Shown one piece after another: positions 1 to 6,873 of a DNA stretch of 25,304 nt (the stretch's first letter is position 1; each line of letters opens with the position of its first letter). Source of the DNA: Crocosphaera chwakensis CCY0110 (GTDB lineage Bacteria > Cyanobacteriota > Cyanobacteriia > Cyanobacteriales > Microcystaceae); NCBI RefSeq assembly GCF_000169335.1, contig NZ_AAXW01000062.1, positions 1-25,304 of the forward strand, given 5' to 3'. Position numbers and translations under genes: made by a program. A model generated the notes under the pieces. That model was not told the origin of the DNA. It searched no databases and saw nothing but the letters and a program-made list of their open reading frames with translations.

Positions 1-110
1 TGTATGCACGGGTAATGCACACAAAAGCACGAAAAAAAGGCTTTTTCACTAGCGTGAAAGCACAAAAACGTGCGCTTATAGTGCTAAAGTGTGAGCTTTA
101 AGTGCATAGT
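1..110. repeat. Helically phased GCAC/GTGC array with central palindrome
   Basis: GCAC occurs at 6-9, 17-20, 27-30 and 60-63, and its complement GTGC at 70-73, 81-84 and 102-105, with a near-match GTGA at 91-94. Most neighbours are 10 or 11 bp apart, so they fall on one face of the helix. Between the two sets lies the inverted repeat TTTCAC-TAGC-GTGAAA (44-59). The layout resembles the array at 6687-6777. It could be a centromere, an operator or iterons for a gene left of the window. Nothing else is recognised between 111 and 212. Confidence 0.5.
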
Positions 111-212
111 ATTACTAAGTAAAAATACTTAATTAGCTCCTTTTTTTTTGCTAGCGCAAGAGACAAAAAAGTTATAGATAAGGGAGAAACGTCTTATCCC
201 TAATTGAGATGT

Positions 213-3200
213 TTATCTTTGAATCCCTTTCTTTTTTTCAAATTGCTGTTGTACAGTATTTGTAATCCCACGAATATAAGCCGTTGCTTTTTCCCTGAAA
301 GCTGGAAAGTCTGGCGAGTCGTAGTCAGGGCGCTTAGCTGTTACTGTGGGGGACTGGGATAAAATGGCGGAAACATCGCTACGGCTATTGTTATCGAGAA
401 AGGCCAATCTAGCAACGGCTGTATCTAATTCCTTACCTTGTAGATCGCCGTGGTAGTGCATTTTTAATTTATCAGCATACTTATCGTAGCGAGCTTTGAG
501 GGAGTTTCTCAGATTATCCATCTCAAGCTCTTTTGTGTATTCGGGGTCAGTTTTGACTTTATTCTGGTCAAGCTGCCAAGGATACTGCAATGAGTCAGAT
601 TCGACCTTCAGGCTACCGGTATTAGCTGGTAGCGTTTCGAGATCGGCATAAACTGTAAAAGATTCTTTGACCCCTTGCACTCCTTTTTGATCAATGAGTT
701 GACGAAACTGTGTAGCACTTTGTCTATCCAACTCACCGATAGTTTTACCATCGAGACTAACTCGGAATTGTTGTCGATGTCGTCCGTCTTTGAAGGGGGT
801 AATCTTGAGGTTAGCCTCTTTGCCGGTAAACACGGTGTCTTTGTACTGATTATCCCTGACTTTACCAATGGCCAACTCGGTTCCATCTTTAAGAGTGGCG
901 ATCGCCTTGGCGGGGGGATCGGGGACGAATTCAGCTTTGAAAATTGTATCAATAGGATATCCAGGGGATTCTTGTTGAAGGGGACCAAGGAACTGACCCT
1001 CGACAGCCACTCCGCGCATCAGCTTAGTCCCATTCTTACTGGGGATTTCCTGCATCACCATTTCACATTGAAGTGTCTGACCGGCTAAGTCTTGGCTTTT
1101 GAGTTTATTGGTATCGTATTGAAGTCCAACGACTTGTAATTGGTCTAACTGAAGTTCTTTGAGTTGAGCTAAGGACTCTTCAGGAAATACTCGGAACGCA
1201 GCTAAAGCTTTTTTAGTAGCAAATTCACTCCGAGAGTGAGAAACGTGCCACATTCCTTGAGCAATCTGTGTTTTCTCCTCAGAATCATATTTATCTTGAA
1301 TCTCTCTGGTGTAACTATCAAGCGATCGCCATGCGGATTCAACTTGACTTTCAGTGATACCAGGGACGATTAAAGCTTCCGTTTTAAAAGGTTTAATCGT
1401 TTCGCCAGTCGTAGTAATGTTGTTGATAGCGATCGCCCCTAACAGCTTCTTTTCACCATCAATATGAGCGTATGCCACCTCACGGTTAGGAATGTCTAAA
1501 TCGCGGGGTCGAGGTTCTATACTCACTCTAAGTTCTTGGTCAATGCTGATTGAGGAATCACGCAGATCAGAGCGTGTTATAGAGATTTGTTGATCTTTCC
1601 AAGGTAGCCTTAGATGAGTTTGAGCAAGTTCAGGATTGTTATTGTAGGTATCGCTCATCTCCATAGCGTGTTTTAAACGGTCATTGAACTCGCCTTGAAT
1701 TTCTTTGGCAATTTCGAGGTATTGGTCATCGGGTTTAGGAAAGAGATCACGGAAAGTATGGGTGGGACGCGGTGTGATACTGAGCGTGCTTTGCATGAAT
1801 TCAGTATTGACCGCTCGAAGCATGGTATCAATCGGTGAATAAGTCGTAACCATAGCAGGACGATCCAGAAACACATCTTTATCCTTTCTGTCTGGCATAA
1901 ACCCGACTTTGACACAGTTACTAGCAGCTTTGATGGCAGCAAACCTATCCATGTTCGGTCGAGATGCTGATTTCGGACCGTCAACAGCGACTTGAAGTTC
2001 ATTACCTAAATCAGCCACGGCGCCTAACTGAATTGACCGAATGGTAGCTAATGCTCCATCAATATGACCAGAGTGAAGTTGCTTGACATTAGCTAACTGT
2101 GCTACGCGTTTCATTTGAACGGCGTACTGTTTAGGAATATCGATTCCTTTTTTCTCAGCCTTCGCAAGAATCCCTCGGTAATAATAGGCCGCTTTTTTGA
2201 CCATTTTAGGTTTTTCGTCAGCAGGGCGGGCATAGGTATCGTTGTAAATGGCCACCGACTTCATTATCTGATTAGCAATCAGTCCAATTTGATTATCCGC
2301 ACATTGAATGGCTATGCTCTCAAAAGACCCTGTATAGGGAACTTTATCGCGCTTAACGATATCGGGATAGCGATTTTGAGGTAAGAGTTTTTCTTTGATT
2401 TCGGCTGCAAGAGCAGGAAATTTATCCGCTCTCTCATAGGCTAGGCGATCGCCATCGAAATCAGCTTGGAGGTGTTTGGCTGCGGTAGATGGATTGATAT
2501 GGATAGACCCGTTCAACCGCATCAATTCTGGAATATGCTTATTTTTAAGAATAATGACCCCGTTGGAGTTCACTAAAGGCGATCGCGTGACAATGACCTC
2601 CTTGCCGTCAGGGAGATTCGGCGCACAGATTTCATCTTCGCCTAGCTTATTACTCGGCTGTGCCAAGGCTGATTTGATACGAACGCCACCGGAAAACCCT
2701 AATTCTTTCCATCGAGATTGAACAAAGCTTTTAAGTTGGTCGACGACATAGGGATGTTCTAAGAGTTGACCGTGGTTATCGAGATCAGTTTTGAGTAGCT
2801 TATACAGAGCTTCTTCGCTAGAAAGACGGGCAGGTTCTTCTTCAAACGCATCAAATAATGGCAAGAATTCTTTTTCTTCTTCACTGGTTGTGGCTTGAAG
2901 CTCTTGCTTATCCTCGTAATACTTAATGAAGGCGTTTGCTAACGCAGCGGGACTATCAAGAGAATCTCGTAATTCCCGTGCTTTTCCTTTGACAATCGGC
3001 AAAATGTCTTGTTCTACGCCTTTGGGGTAATTGACCAAGACTTGGACTCCGAGTTTTTGCTTACCATATTCGGCTTCGGTTTTAAGTCCCAGTCCAAGGT
3101 CGAGCTTATAGCTTCCTGGAGTGATCGCTTGCTCTCCTTTCCTACCCTTGAACATACTCGATGCTAAGATAAAGTCATATTCACCGAGATTCAGGTCTTT

Positions 3201-3809
3201 AACCACATTGGCATCGGCTTCGACTTTAATGCCTCTGTCGTTTCGGGTTGACCCCAGGTCATCGAGGCGAATATCCGGCGCTAATGTCCCTTTAGCAATA
3301 CGAAAAGCGTCATTTCTTTCTTGGGGTTTAATACCCAGGCGAAACTGAATCGGAGTATTGTCTTTCCCTGTCAGTTCCTGAGCTAACTCAAAGCTCATTT
3401 TGCCATAGCAATCTCCCACAAGATTCTTGGCGAATTCTTTATCGTGGAGAACACCACCACTGTTCCCAGTCTCATCGTCAATGATTAAAACTCGTGCTTG
3501 TTTGATATCTAATAGTTTATTAACGGGTGTAAAAGGCAAAGAGCCATAGGCTGCGCGATCACTAGGTTTCGGAAACAATTGTTCCCCGACTATCTCATTA
3601 GAGTAATAGAGGCGCTTACCTGAAGAGAATTGAAGAGACCGATCATCGTGAGGGGCTAAATCTTTTTCCTTTACCGTTTCTGGGTTCATGTGACCAATTT
3701 GGAACTTAGCCTCTGGAAAAAGATATTCAGCAATACAGTTGTCGATTTTCTCATCAATATTAAGAGGTTGACGAGTTTTCGTGTCAAAATGAGTTAATTC
3801 TATGCCCAT
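213..3809 (-). CDS. Single-chain two-barrel RNA polymerase-like protein (QDE-1/YonO type)
   Basis: This 1198-residue protein carries, in order, the landmarks of the RNA polymerase fold shared by eukaryotic RNA-dependent RNA polymerases (QDE-1), phage SPbeta YonO and, more distantly, RNAP beta/beta'. First barrel: GDCYGKMS (132-139, compare DGxGKIS), QFRLG (155-159), AKGTLAPD (172-179) with K173 as candidate catalytic lysine, and K195...K204 matching the second lysine. Second barrel: VIVTRSPL near 405-412, then QADFDGD (448-454), whose D450, D452 and D454 match the metal-binding triad. Downstream come DNQIGLIAN (505-513, compare NDxLGIIAN) and AVDGPKS (608-614, compare AVDFPKTG). The ~530 residues beyond are not recognised, except a tail (1126-1198) like that of the relaxase at 7167. 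It is too short and too divergent to be RpoC. Template (ssDNA, dsDNA or RNA) is unknown. The ATG has no clear Shine-Dalgarno. The motif comparisons are from memory, without a computed alignment. Confidence 0.83.
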   Translation of the reverse strand: MGIELTHFDTKTRQPLNIDEKIDNCIAEYLFPEAKFQIGHMNPETVKEKDLAPHDDRSLQFSSGKRLYYSNEIVGEQLFPKPSDRAAYGSLPFTPVNKLLDIKQARVLIIDDETGNSGGVLHDKEFAKNLVGDCYGKMSFELAQELTGKDNTPIQFRLGIKPQERNDAFRIAKGTLAPDIRLDDLGSTRNDRGIKVEADANVVKDLNLGEYDFILASSMFKGRKGEQAITPGSYKLDLGLGLKTEAEYGKQKLGVQVLVNYPKGVEQDILPIVKGKARELRDSLDSPAALANAFIKYYEDKQELQATTSEEEKEFLPLFDAFEEEPARLSSEEALYKLLKTDLDNHGQLLEHPYVVDQLKSFVQSRWKELGFSGGVRIKSALAQPSNKLGEDEICAPNLPDGKEVIVTRSPLVNSNGVIILKNKHIPELMRLNGSIHINPSTAAKHLQADFDGDRLAYERADKFPALAAEIKEKLLPQNRYPDIVKRDKVPYTGSFESIAIQCADNQIGLIANQIMKSVAIYNDTYARPADEKPKMVKKAAYYYRGILAKAEKKGIDIPKQYAVQMKRVAQLANVKQLHSGHIDGALATIRSIQLGAVADLGNELQVAVDGPKSASRPNMDRFAAIKAASNCVKVGFMPDRKDKDVFLDRPAMVTTYSPIDTMLRAVNTEFMQSTLSITPRPTHTFRDLFPKPDDQYLEIAKEIQGEFNDRLKHAMEMSDTYNNNPELAQTHLRLPWKDQQISITRSDLRDSSISIDQELRVSIEPRPRDLDIPNREVAYAHIDGEKKLLGAIAINNITTTGETIKPFKTEALIVPGITESQVESAWRSLDSYTREIQDKYDSEEKTQIAQGMWHVSHSRSEFATKKALAAFRVFPEESLAQLKELQLDQLQVVGLQYDTNKLKSQDLAGQTLQCEMVMQEIPSKNGTKLMRGVAVEGQFLGPLQQESPGYPIDTIFKAEFVPDPPAKAIATLKDGTELAIGKVRDNQYKDTVFTGKEANLKITPFKDGRHRQQFRVSLDGKTIGELDRQSATQFRQLIDQKGVQGVKESFTVYADLETLPANTGSLKVESDSLQYPWQLDQNKVKTDPEYTKELEMDNLRNSLKARYDKYADKLKMHYHGDLQGKELDTAVARLAFLDNNSRSDVSAILSQSPTVTAKRPDYDSPDFPAFREKATAYIRGITNTVQQQFEKKKGIQR

Positions 3810-3857
3810 GATGTAATATATAAGAACTAATGTAAGCTTTTGAAGTAATCAAGGAAA
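3810..3857. promoter_or_regulatory. Divergent intergenic promoter region
   Basis: These 48 bases separate two divergent genes, so promoters for both should lie here or overlap the gene starts. The stretch is AT-rich and contains TATATA-like sequence (about 3815-3822) that could act as a -10 element on either strand. No convincing -35 hexamer is visible. AAGGA at 3851-3855 is a plausible ribosome binding site for the rightward gene. Confidence 0.4.
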
Positions 3858-3863
3858 ATGACT

Positions 3864-4118
3864 ATGTTGATCCCGCCAATCGAAATCTCAGCTAATTACG
3901 ACAAGCAGGGGAATATGTATCCTGATAAGCGGGCTAAATTATTAAAGAAAGGTTGGACAGAAGAAGAGATTAGCCAAGCCGAAGATAGAGCCAGGGAAGC
4001 TTTAGAAGAAGTCAACGAAGCCAGAACTAAAATTAGAGACCGAGGAATTGCTAGGTCTGGACTTGATATCAGCGAACAACTTAGTGAAGGATATCTCGAT
4101 TTAGAGGACTTGATTTAA
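3864..4118 (+). CDS. Small charged helical protein, unknown function
   Basis: About 84 residues, not recognised. The sequence is strongly charged and looks helical: WTEEEISQAEDRAREALEEV suggests an amphipathic helix or short coiled coil, and the C-terminus is acidic. No cysteines, membrane segment or signal peptide. There are two possible starts, ATG at 3858 and ATG at 3864; the second is better spaced from the AAGGA at 3851-3855. It is the only rightward gene in the left 6.6 kb and is divergent from the polymerase-like gene, so it could be a regulator or small partner of it. That is inference from position only. A perfect hairpin follows directly after its stop codon. Confidence 0.6.
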   Translation: MLIPPIEISANYDKQGNMYPDKRAKLLKKGWTEEEISQAEDRAREALEEVNEARTKIRDRGIARSGLDISEQLSEGYLDLEDLI

Positions 4119-4138
4119 AGTCTACGGTTCGTAGACTT
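4118..4138. terminator. Perfect 8-bp hairpin after the small gene
   Basis: AAGTCTAC (4118-4125) and GTAGACTT (4131-4138) form a perfect 8-bp stem around a 5-base loop, beginning inside the stop codon of the small rightward gene. The bases that follow are only moderately T-rich, so it is a weak intrinsic terminator at best. It could instead be a protein-binding palindrome or an RNA-stabilising hairpin. Confidence 0.45.
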
Positions 4139-4147
4139 CTCTTGAAT

Positions 4148-4193
4148 CCGCAGCAAACTCTATAATGTATAAGAAAAATAGACATTGCTGCGG
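4148..4193. repeat. 46-bp palindromic element, copy 1 (CCGCAGCA-N30-TGCTGCGG)
   Basis: Perfect arms CCGCAGCA (4148-4155) and TGCTGCGG (4186-4193) enclose exactly 30 AT-rich bases that include TATAAT (4161-4166) and AATAG (4178-4182). Two more copies with identical arms, identical 30-base spacing and a related interior lie at 19240 and 19307 in the same orientation. This copy sits between two convergent genes, so a simple promoter role is less obvious here than for the other two. It could be a protein-binding operator, a recombination site or a small dispersed repeat. Confidence 0.7.
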
Positions 4194-4227
4194 AAAGGTG
4201 AAAAGTAGTCCCAGAGCAAACTTTAGG

Positions 4228-4641
4228 CTATTTTGGTGCTGTCTTTCTTCCGTCAATCCTTAGCCAATAACAGGGGCTAGACTCTGAGGGACATACTACG
4301 CCGCTAGGAAGAAGATTGAGTCCGATGTAAATTCCTGTTGAAAAACTACCTGCAATAATAACGGCTGCCCAAGACCAATTATTGATAAAGCTAGCCCAAG
4401 TCTGAACTTTTTTCCAAAATACTTTACTGCGTTCCCGTTCGACTTGGATACGCTTCGCCTCAACTTCGACATATTGTTGATTTTGCTCTAGGGCAAGTCG
4501 GAGTCGTTCTCCGATGATTCCGTCGATGAGTTGAGTAAGTTCGTCGGGGTTGTACTCGGTGTTATTTGATACGTCTCCAGGTAATCGTCTACCAACTCTG
4601 AGACGTTGATATCCTCCCCCTCCTGTGTCGCTTGGTTCCAA
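4228..4641 (-). CDS. Membrane-anchored coiled-coil protein, start unclear (possible frameshift)
   Basis: The reading frame encodes a helical segment (DELTQLIDGIIGERLRLALE), a charged coiled-coil-like stretch and one hydrophobic helix (WAAVIIAGSFSTGIYIGLNLL), followed by a short tail with two cysteines. The function is not recognised. I see no ATG, GTG or TTG in this frame except a TTG at 4641, which lacks a Shine-Dalgarno. The frame overlaps the end of the upstream gene by 154 bases and lies at -1 relative to it. It may be reached by ribosomal frameshifting, by an unusual start, or the two frames may be one gene broken by an indel. A run of five Gs (about 4616-4620) lies inside the overlap. 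Confidence 0.5.
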   Translation of the reverse strand: MEPSDTGGGGYQRLRVGRRLPGDVSNNTEYNPDELTQLIDGIIGERLRLALEQNQQYVEVEAKRIQVERERSKVFWKKVQTWASFINNWSWAAVIIAGSFSTGIYIGLNLLPSGVVCPSESSPCYWLRIDGRKTAPK

Positions 4642-5024
4642 TATTGTTGGAAGCTATCTTTAAGTTGTCCTGATTGAATCATTTGAGATAATCGTTTTAC
4701 GGTCACTTGCGGAATCACTTGACTCATGATTTGAGCTTGGCGTTCTCCTAGCTGCAATCCTGTTTCTACGGCTTGTTGGTCTAACTGAGCCGTAATGGTA
4801 CTATCTACATTAGGAGGATATTTCTGTTTAAAGTAGTTAGCCATATCCTCGTAGGAACTGGCGGCGCCTGAATCAAAGAGCTTTATAGCTTCTTCGATGC
4901 GATCGCGTTCTTTTTGGGTAAAGTTCTTCTTATTGGGAGAGAGACCGATAGCTTTGATGGTCTCTTTGAAGTCAGAATCATCTAATGAAAAATCTTTTTG
5001 TAATTGATCTTTGGTATAGCTCAT
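4488..5024 (-). CDS. Hypothetical helical protein downstream of parMR
   Basis: 178 residues, starting at an ATG with TGAGG about 12 bases upstream. Not recognised. It is predominantly helical and polar, with a Gln-rich middle and a Ser/Thr/Asn-rich C-terminus. The N-terminus (TKDQLQKDFSLDDSDFKETI) and the section around FTQKERDRIEEAIKLF look like small DNA-binding or protein-interaction helices, but no family can be assigned. It is the third gene of the leftward parM operon, only 21 bases after the ParR-like gene, so it may be an accessory segregation or replication protein. Its 3' end overlaps the following membrane-protein frame. Confidence 0.62.
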   Translation of the reverse strand: MSYTKDQLQKDFSLDDSDFKETIKAIGLSPNKKNFTQKERDRIEEAIKLFDSGAASSYEDMANYFKQKYPPNVDSTITAQLDQQAVETGLQLGERQAQIMSQVIPQVTVKRLSQMIQSGQLKDSFQQYWNQATQEGEDINVSELVDDYLETYQITPSTTPTNLLNSSTESSENDSDLP

Positions 5025-5045
5025 AATTAATAAACCTCAGAGTAA

Positions 5046-5468
5046 TTAAAACATTGAATCGAGTAAGGAATCTTCTTCGTCGTAATCACGATAGTCTTCA
5101 TCGAAGTTAAGGTCATCTTCTACCTCTTCTGTTGCCGACTCAGTAAAGCTATGTTGATTAGGGTAGAGGGGAGTTGGAGGAGATGATACAGTCGGTTGCA
5201 TCGTTTTAGCTCCGAATCGATATCGGAGTAGTTCGATGTGATGTTCTAGTAGATAAATAGAGCGTGTTACTGCATTGGTTACTTCTTCTGGTGTACCGCC
5301 GCTCCATTTCACCGCAAATGGCAGCCAAAATGCTTCTAGAGCATTCATAACGAAATCCTTTTTAGGAACCTCTAAGTCTTGTTTTGACTTGTTGTAGTAG
5401 TGAATCAAAGGGGCGTAGCGACTATCTTCTGTGGGTTGGTGTCGAAATTGGAAGTTAAGCCGATTCAC
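5046..5468 (-). CDS. ParR-like partner of the actin-like partition protein (candidate)
   Basis: 140 residues, starting at GTG 5468. The start is fixed by AAGGAGGT about 8 bases upstream, and the gene overlaps the end of parM by 14 bases. ParR proteins of type II partition systems are small, encoded directly after parM, bind the parC centromere through an N-terminal ribbon-helix-helix and bind ParM through a flexible C-terminus. This protein fits in size, position and shape: an N-terminal half with a short strand then helices (KKDFVMNALEAFWLPFAVKW), and an acidic, disordered C-terminus ending in EEDSLLDSMF. The ribbon-helix-helix is not certain from sequence alone. Confidence 0.6.
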   Translation of the reverse strand: MNRLNFQFRHQPTEDSRYAPLIHYYNKSKQDLEVPKKDFVMNALEAFWLPFAVKWSGGTPEEVTNAVTRSIYLLEHHIELLRYRFGAKTMQPTVSSPPTPLYPNQHSFTESATEEVEDDLNFDEDYRDYDEEDSLLDSMF

Positions 5469-6609
5469 GAGTTACCACCTCCTTAAGCCGTGGTAGGGGC
5501 TTCTTCAGTAGTCTATAAAACAAGCCATATACATCCGCTAATCGAGAAGCTAAGTAATTCTTCGACACTTCATTACCGAATGTTTGCACGACTCTCTTCT
5601 CAAGGGATTGTGACCAATTAATTTGAGCCCCATAAGACTTTAGTAAGGTAGTGAGATTACGTTTAAAATATTTTGCTGTACCACCACCCAGTAAAATCTC
5701 ATCGATTTCTAAATGAGGAGGGATTTGTTGACTAATCCAATTGGTCAAGGTTGCGACATATTCTTGCTGAGAGTCTTCGATAGCATCTTTAATCTCTTTT
5801 TTTTCTGCTTCTCTGAGTTCGGCTCTCTGACTACGGGCTAATCGTTCTAAGGTGCGATCGCTAATCGATTTCCCTGTACAAATGGCAGGAATTAAAACGT
5901 CTTCAGATTGCCCTGATGTAAACGTTTTTATCTTAGTAATCATTTGGGAGAAACCAAACTCACTGGTTAGCCCTATGGTCAATTCGCCTCGTTCTACCAC
6001 TAAGATTGAGGCATTGCGATAGCCGATCATCAGAACAACTAAGTTAGTTTCAGTAACCCGCTTCATCGGCTTACCTTTAGAAGCGACTCGACCTCTGGCG
6101 AATAAACCCCCGCCTTCAGGAAGGGCATCGAATGCCTGTAGTGTTACATGGTATTGCTGACCTCGGTATTCAAAACTCTGTAATGCGGAGTCTAAAACCG
6201 ATTTGAGTTTATCTTTATCTTTGAACTCAGACCAAGGGAGTAACACGCCTAAGTCTAAACTGAAAGTTGTACCTAACCCCTTAATTTCTGCCACTGCACC
6301 AACCATAGCTAGGGTCAATGGAATAGCCGAATCAATTTTCAAGGAATTCAAACAATGGATCGTACTAAACTGACGCTTAGCCAAAAAGCCTACGGCGAAA
6401 TAAGTATCGTTGAGATTGACCCAGGATGAGTCTTGAGGACTAGGATTACCTACCTTGTATTTTTCATAGTTAGCAATAGAAATATTAGGGACTTCTACTA
6501 CGTGAGGATCTAAAAGTAGAAGTTCGGGTTTAACGTAACTACTGCTGGTAGTGTAAATAGCGCGTCCCAAACTCGATCCGAAGTCTAAGGCCATGGTCAA
6601 GTCTGACAT
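5455..6609 (-). CDS. parM: Actin-like plasmid segregation ATPase (ParM/StbA family)
   Basis: 384 residues from ATG 6609, which has AAGGAG closely upstream; a longer frame to a TTG at 6654 is less likely. ParM proteins polymerise into filaments that push plasmid copies apart. The actin-fold motifs are visible: phosphate-1 LDFGSSLGR (8-16), a phosphate-2-like segment VLMIGYRNAS (192-201), and an adenosine motif ILLGGGTAKY (305-314). In the phosphate-2 segment the position usually held by Asp appears to be M194 or I195, a departure from R1 ParM. The region 260-290 is a charged helix. It is first in a leftward operon with the ParR-like gene overlapping its end, and the phased array at 6687-6777 lies just upstream, the classic parC-parM-parR order. 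Confidence 0.8.
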   Translation of the reverse strand: MSDLTMALDFGSSLGRAIYTTSSSYVKPELLLLDPHVVEVPNISIANYEKYKVGNPSPQDSSWVNLNDTYFAVGFLAKRQFSTIHCLNSLKIDSAIPLTLAMVGAVAEIKGLGTTFSLDLGVLLPWSEFKDKDKLKSVLDSALQSFEYRGQQYHVTLQAFDALPEGGGLFARGRVASKGKPMKRVTETNLVVLMIGYRNASILVVERGELTIGLTSEFGFSQMITKIKTFTSGQSEDVLIPAICTGKSISDRTLERLARSQRAELREAEKKEIKDAIEDSQQEYVATLTNWISQQIPPHLEIDEILLGGGTAKYFKRNLTTLLKSYGAQINWSQSLEKRVVQTFGNEVSKNYLASRLADVYGLFYRLLKKPLPRLKEVVTRESA

Positions 6610-6640
6610 TTTTACCTTCTCCTTCAGTTCTCTTTTTTTC

Positions 6641-6646
6641 ACTATA
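6641..6646 (-). promoter_or_regulatory. Possible -10 element of the parM operon
   Basis: Read leftward, TATAGT lies about 32 bases before the parM ATG. No good -35 hexamer is visible 16-18 bases further up, so the promoter may depend on an activator, or it may lie elsewhere in the 6650-6750 region. Confidence 0.3.
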
Positions 6647-6686
6647 CACGCCAATTCTAAAAATTAACGATTTTGGACTGGCGGAT

Positions 6687-6777
6687 GTGCACGACTCCGC
6701 ACGTTTTACGAACTCTTACACACTTTCTCATCTCCTAAAACGTGACTAAAAAGTGCATCATTGTGCGGTTTCAGTGC
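6687..6777. repeat. parC-like phased GCAC/GTGC array with central inverted repeat
   Basis: GCAC at 6689 and 6699 (with ACAC at 6720) is followed by GTGC at 6753, 6763 and 6774 (with GTGA at 6742), most at steps of 10-11 bp or multiples. Nested in the array is a perfect 9-bp inverted repeat, CACGTTTTA (6700-6708) and TAAAACGTG (6736-6744), with a 27-base loop. Known parC centromeres consist of 10-11-bp repeats flanking the par promoter, upstream of parM, which is the position here. The 6610-6873 gap also separates the divergent par and mob operons, so oriT may overlap it. I could not identify a nic site. Confidence 0.58.
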
Positions 6778-6842
6778 TTCATGTCAAGGTCGATTCGGCG
6801 GGTAGTCGACGAAGCAAGCAGTGTTTGTTGAGACTTCTAGAA

Positions 6843-6848
6843 TATAAT
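6843..6848 (+). promoter_or_regulatory. Possible -10 element of the mobilisation operon
   Basis: A perfect TATAAT lies 25 bases before the ATG of the MobC-like gene. The hexamer 17 bases upstream (about 6820-6825) is not a good -35, so the promoter may be weak or regulated, which is common for relaxosome operons. Confidence 0.45.
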
Positions 6849-6873
6849 CGAAGAAAAAGGATAATCCAAGGTT

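Noticed and set aside
675..1088. Rightward open frame inside the polymerase-like gene (also those at 2115-2384, 2476-2721 and 3121-3348)
   Set aside because: They lie antisense to a gene with convincing domain motifs, lack ribosome sites and have no plausible protein features.
213..3809. Reading the large left gene as a fragment of the housekeeping RpoC/RpoC2 subunit because of the DFDGD motif
   Set aside because: The motifs on both sides of DFDGD and the presence of a first-barrel-like region in the same chain fit the single-chain QDE-1/YonO type, and the context is a plasmid rather than an rpo operon.
6610..6873. Assigning an exact oriT nic site
   Set aside because: The region is the best place for oriT, but no sequence matches a nic motif I can name, so only the region is proposed.
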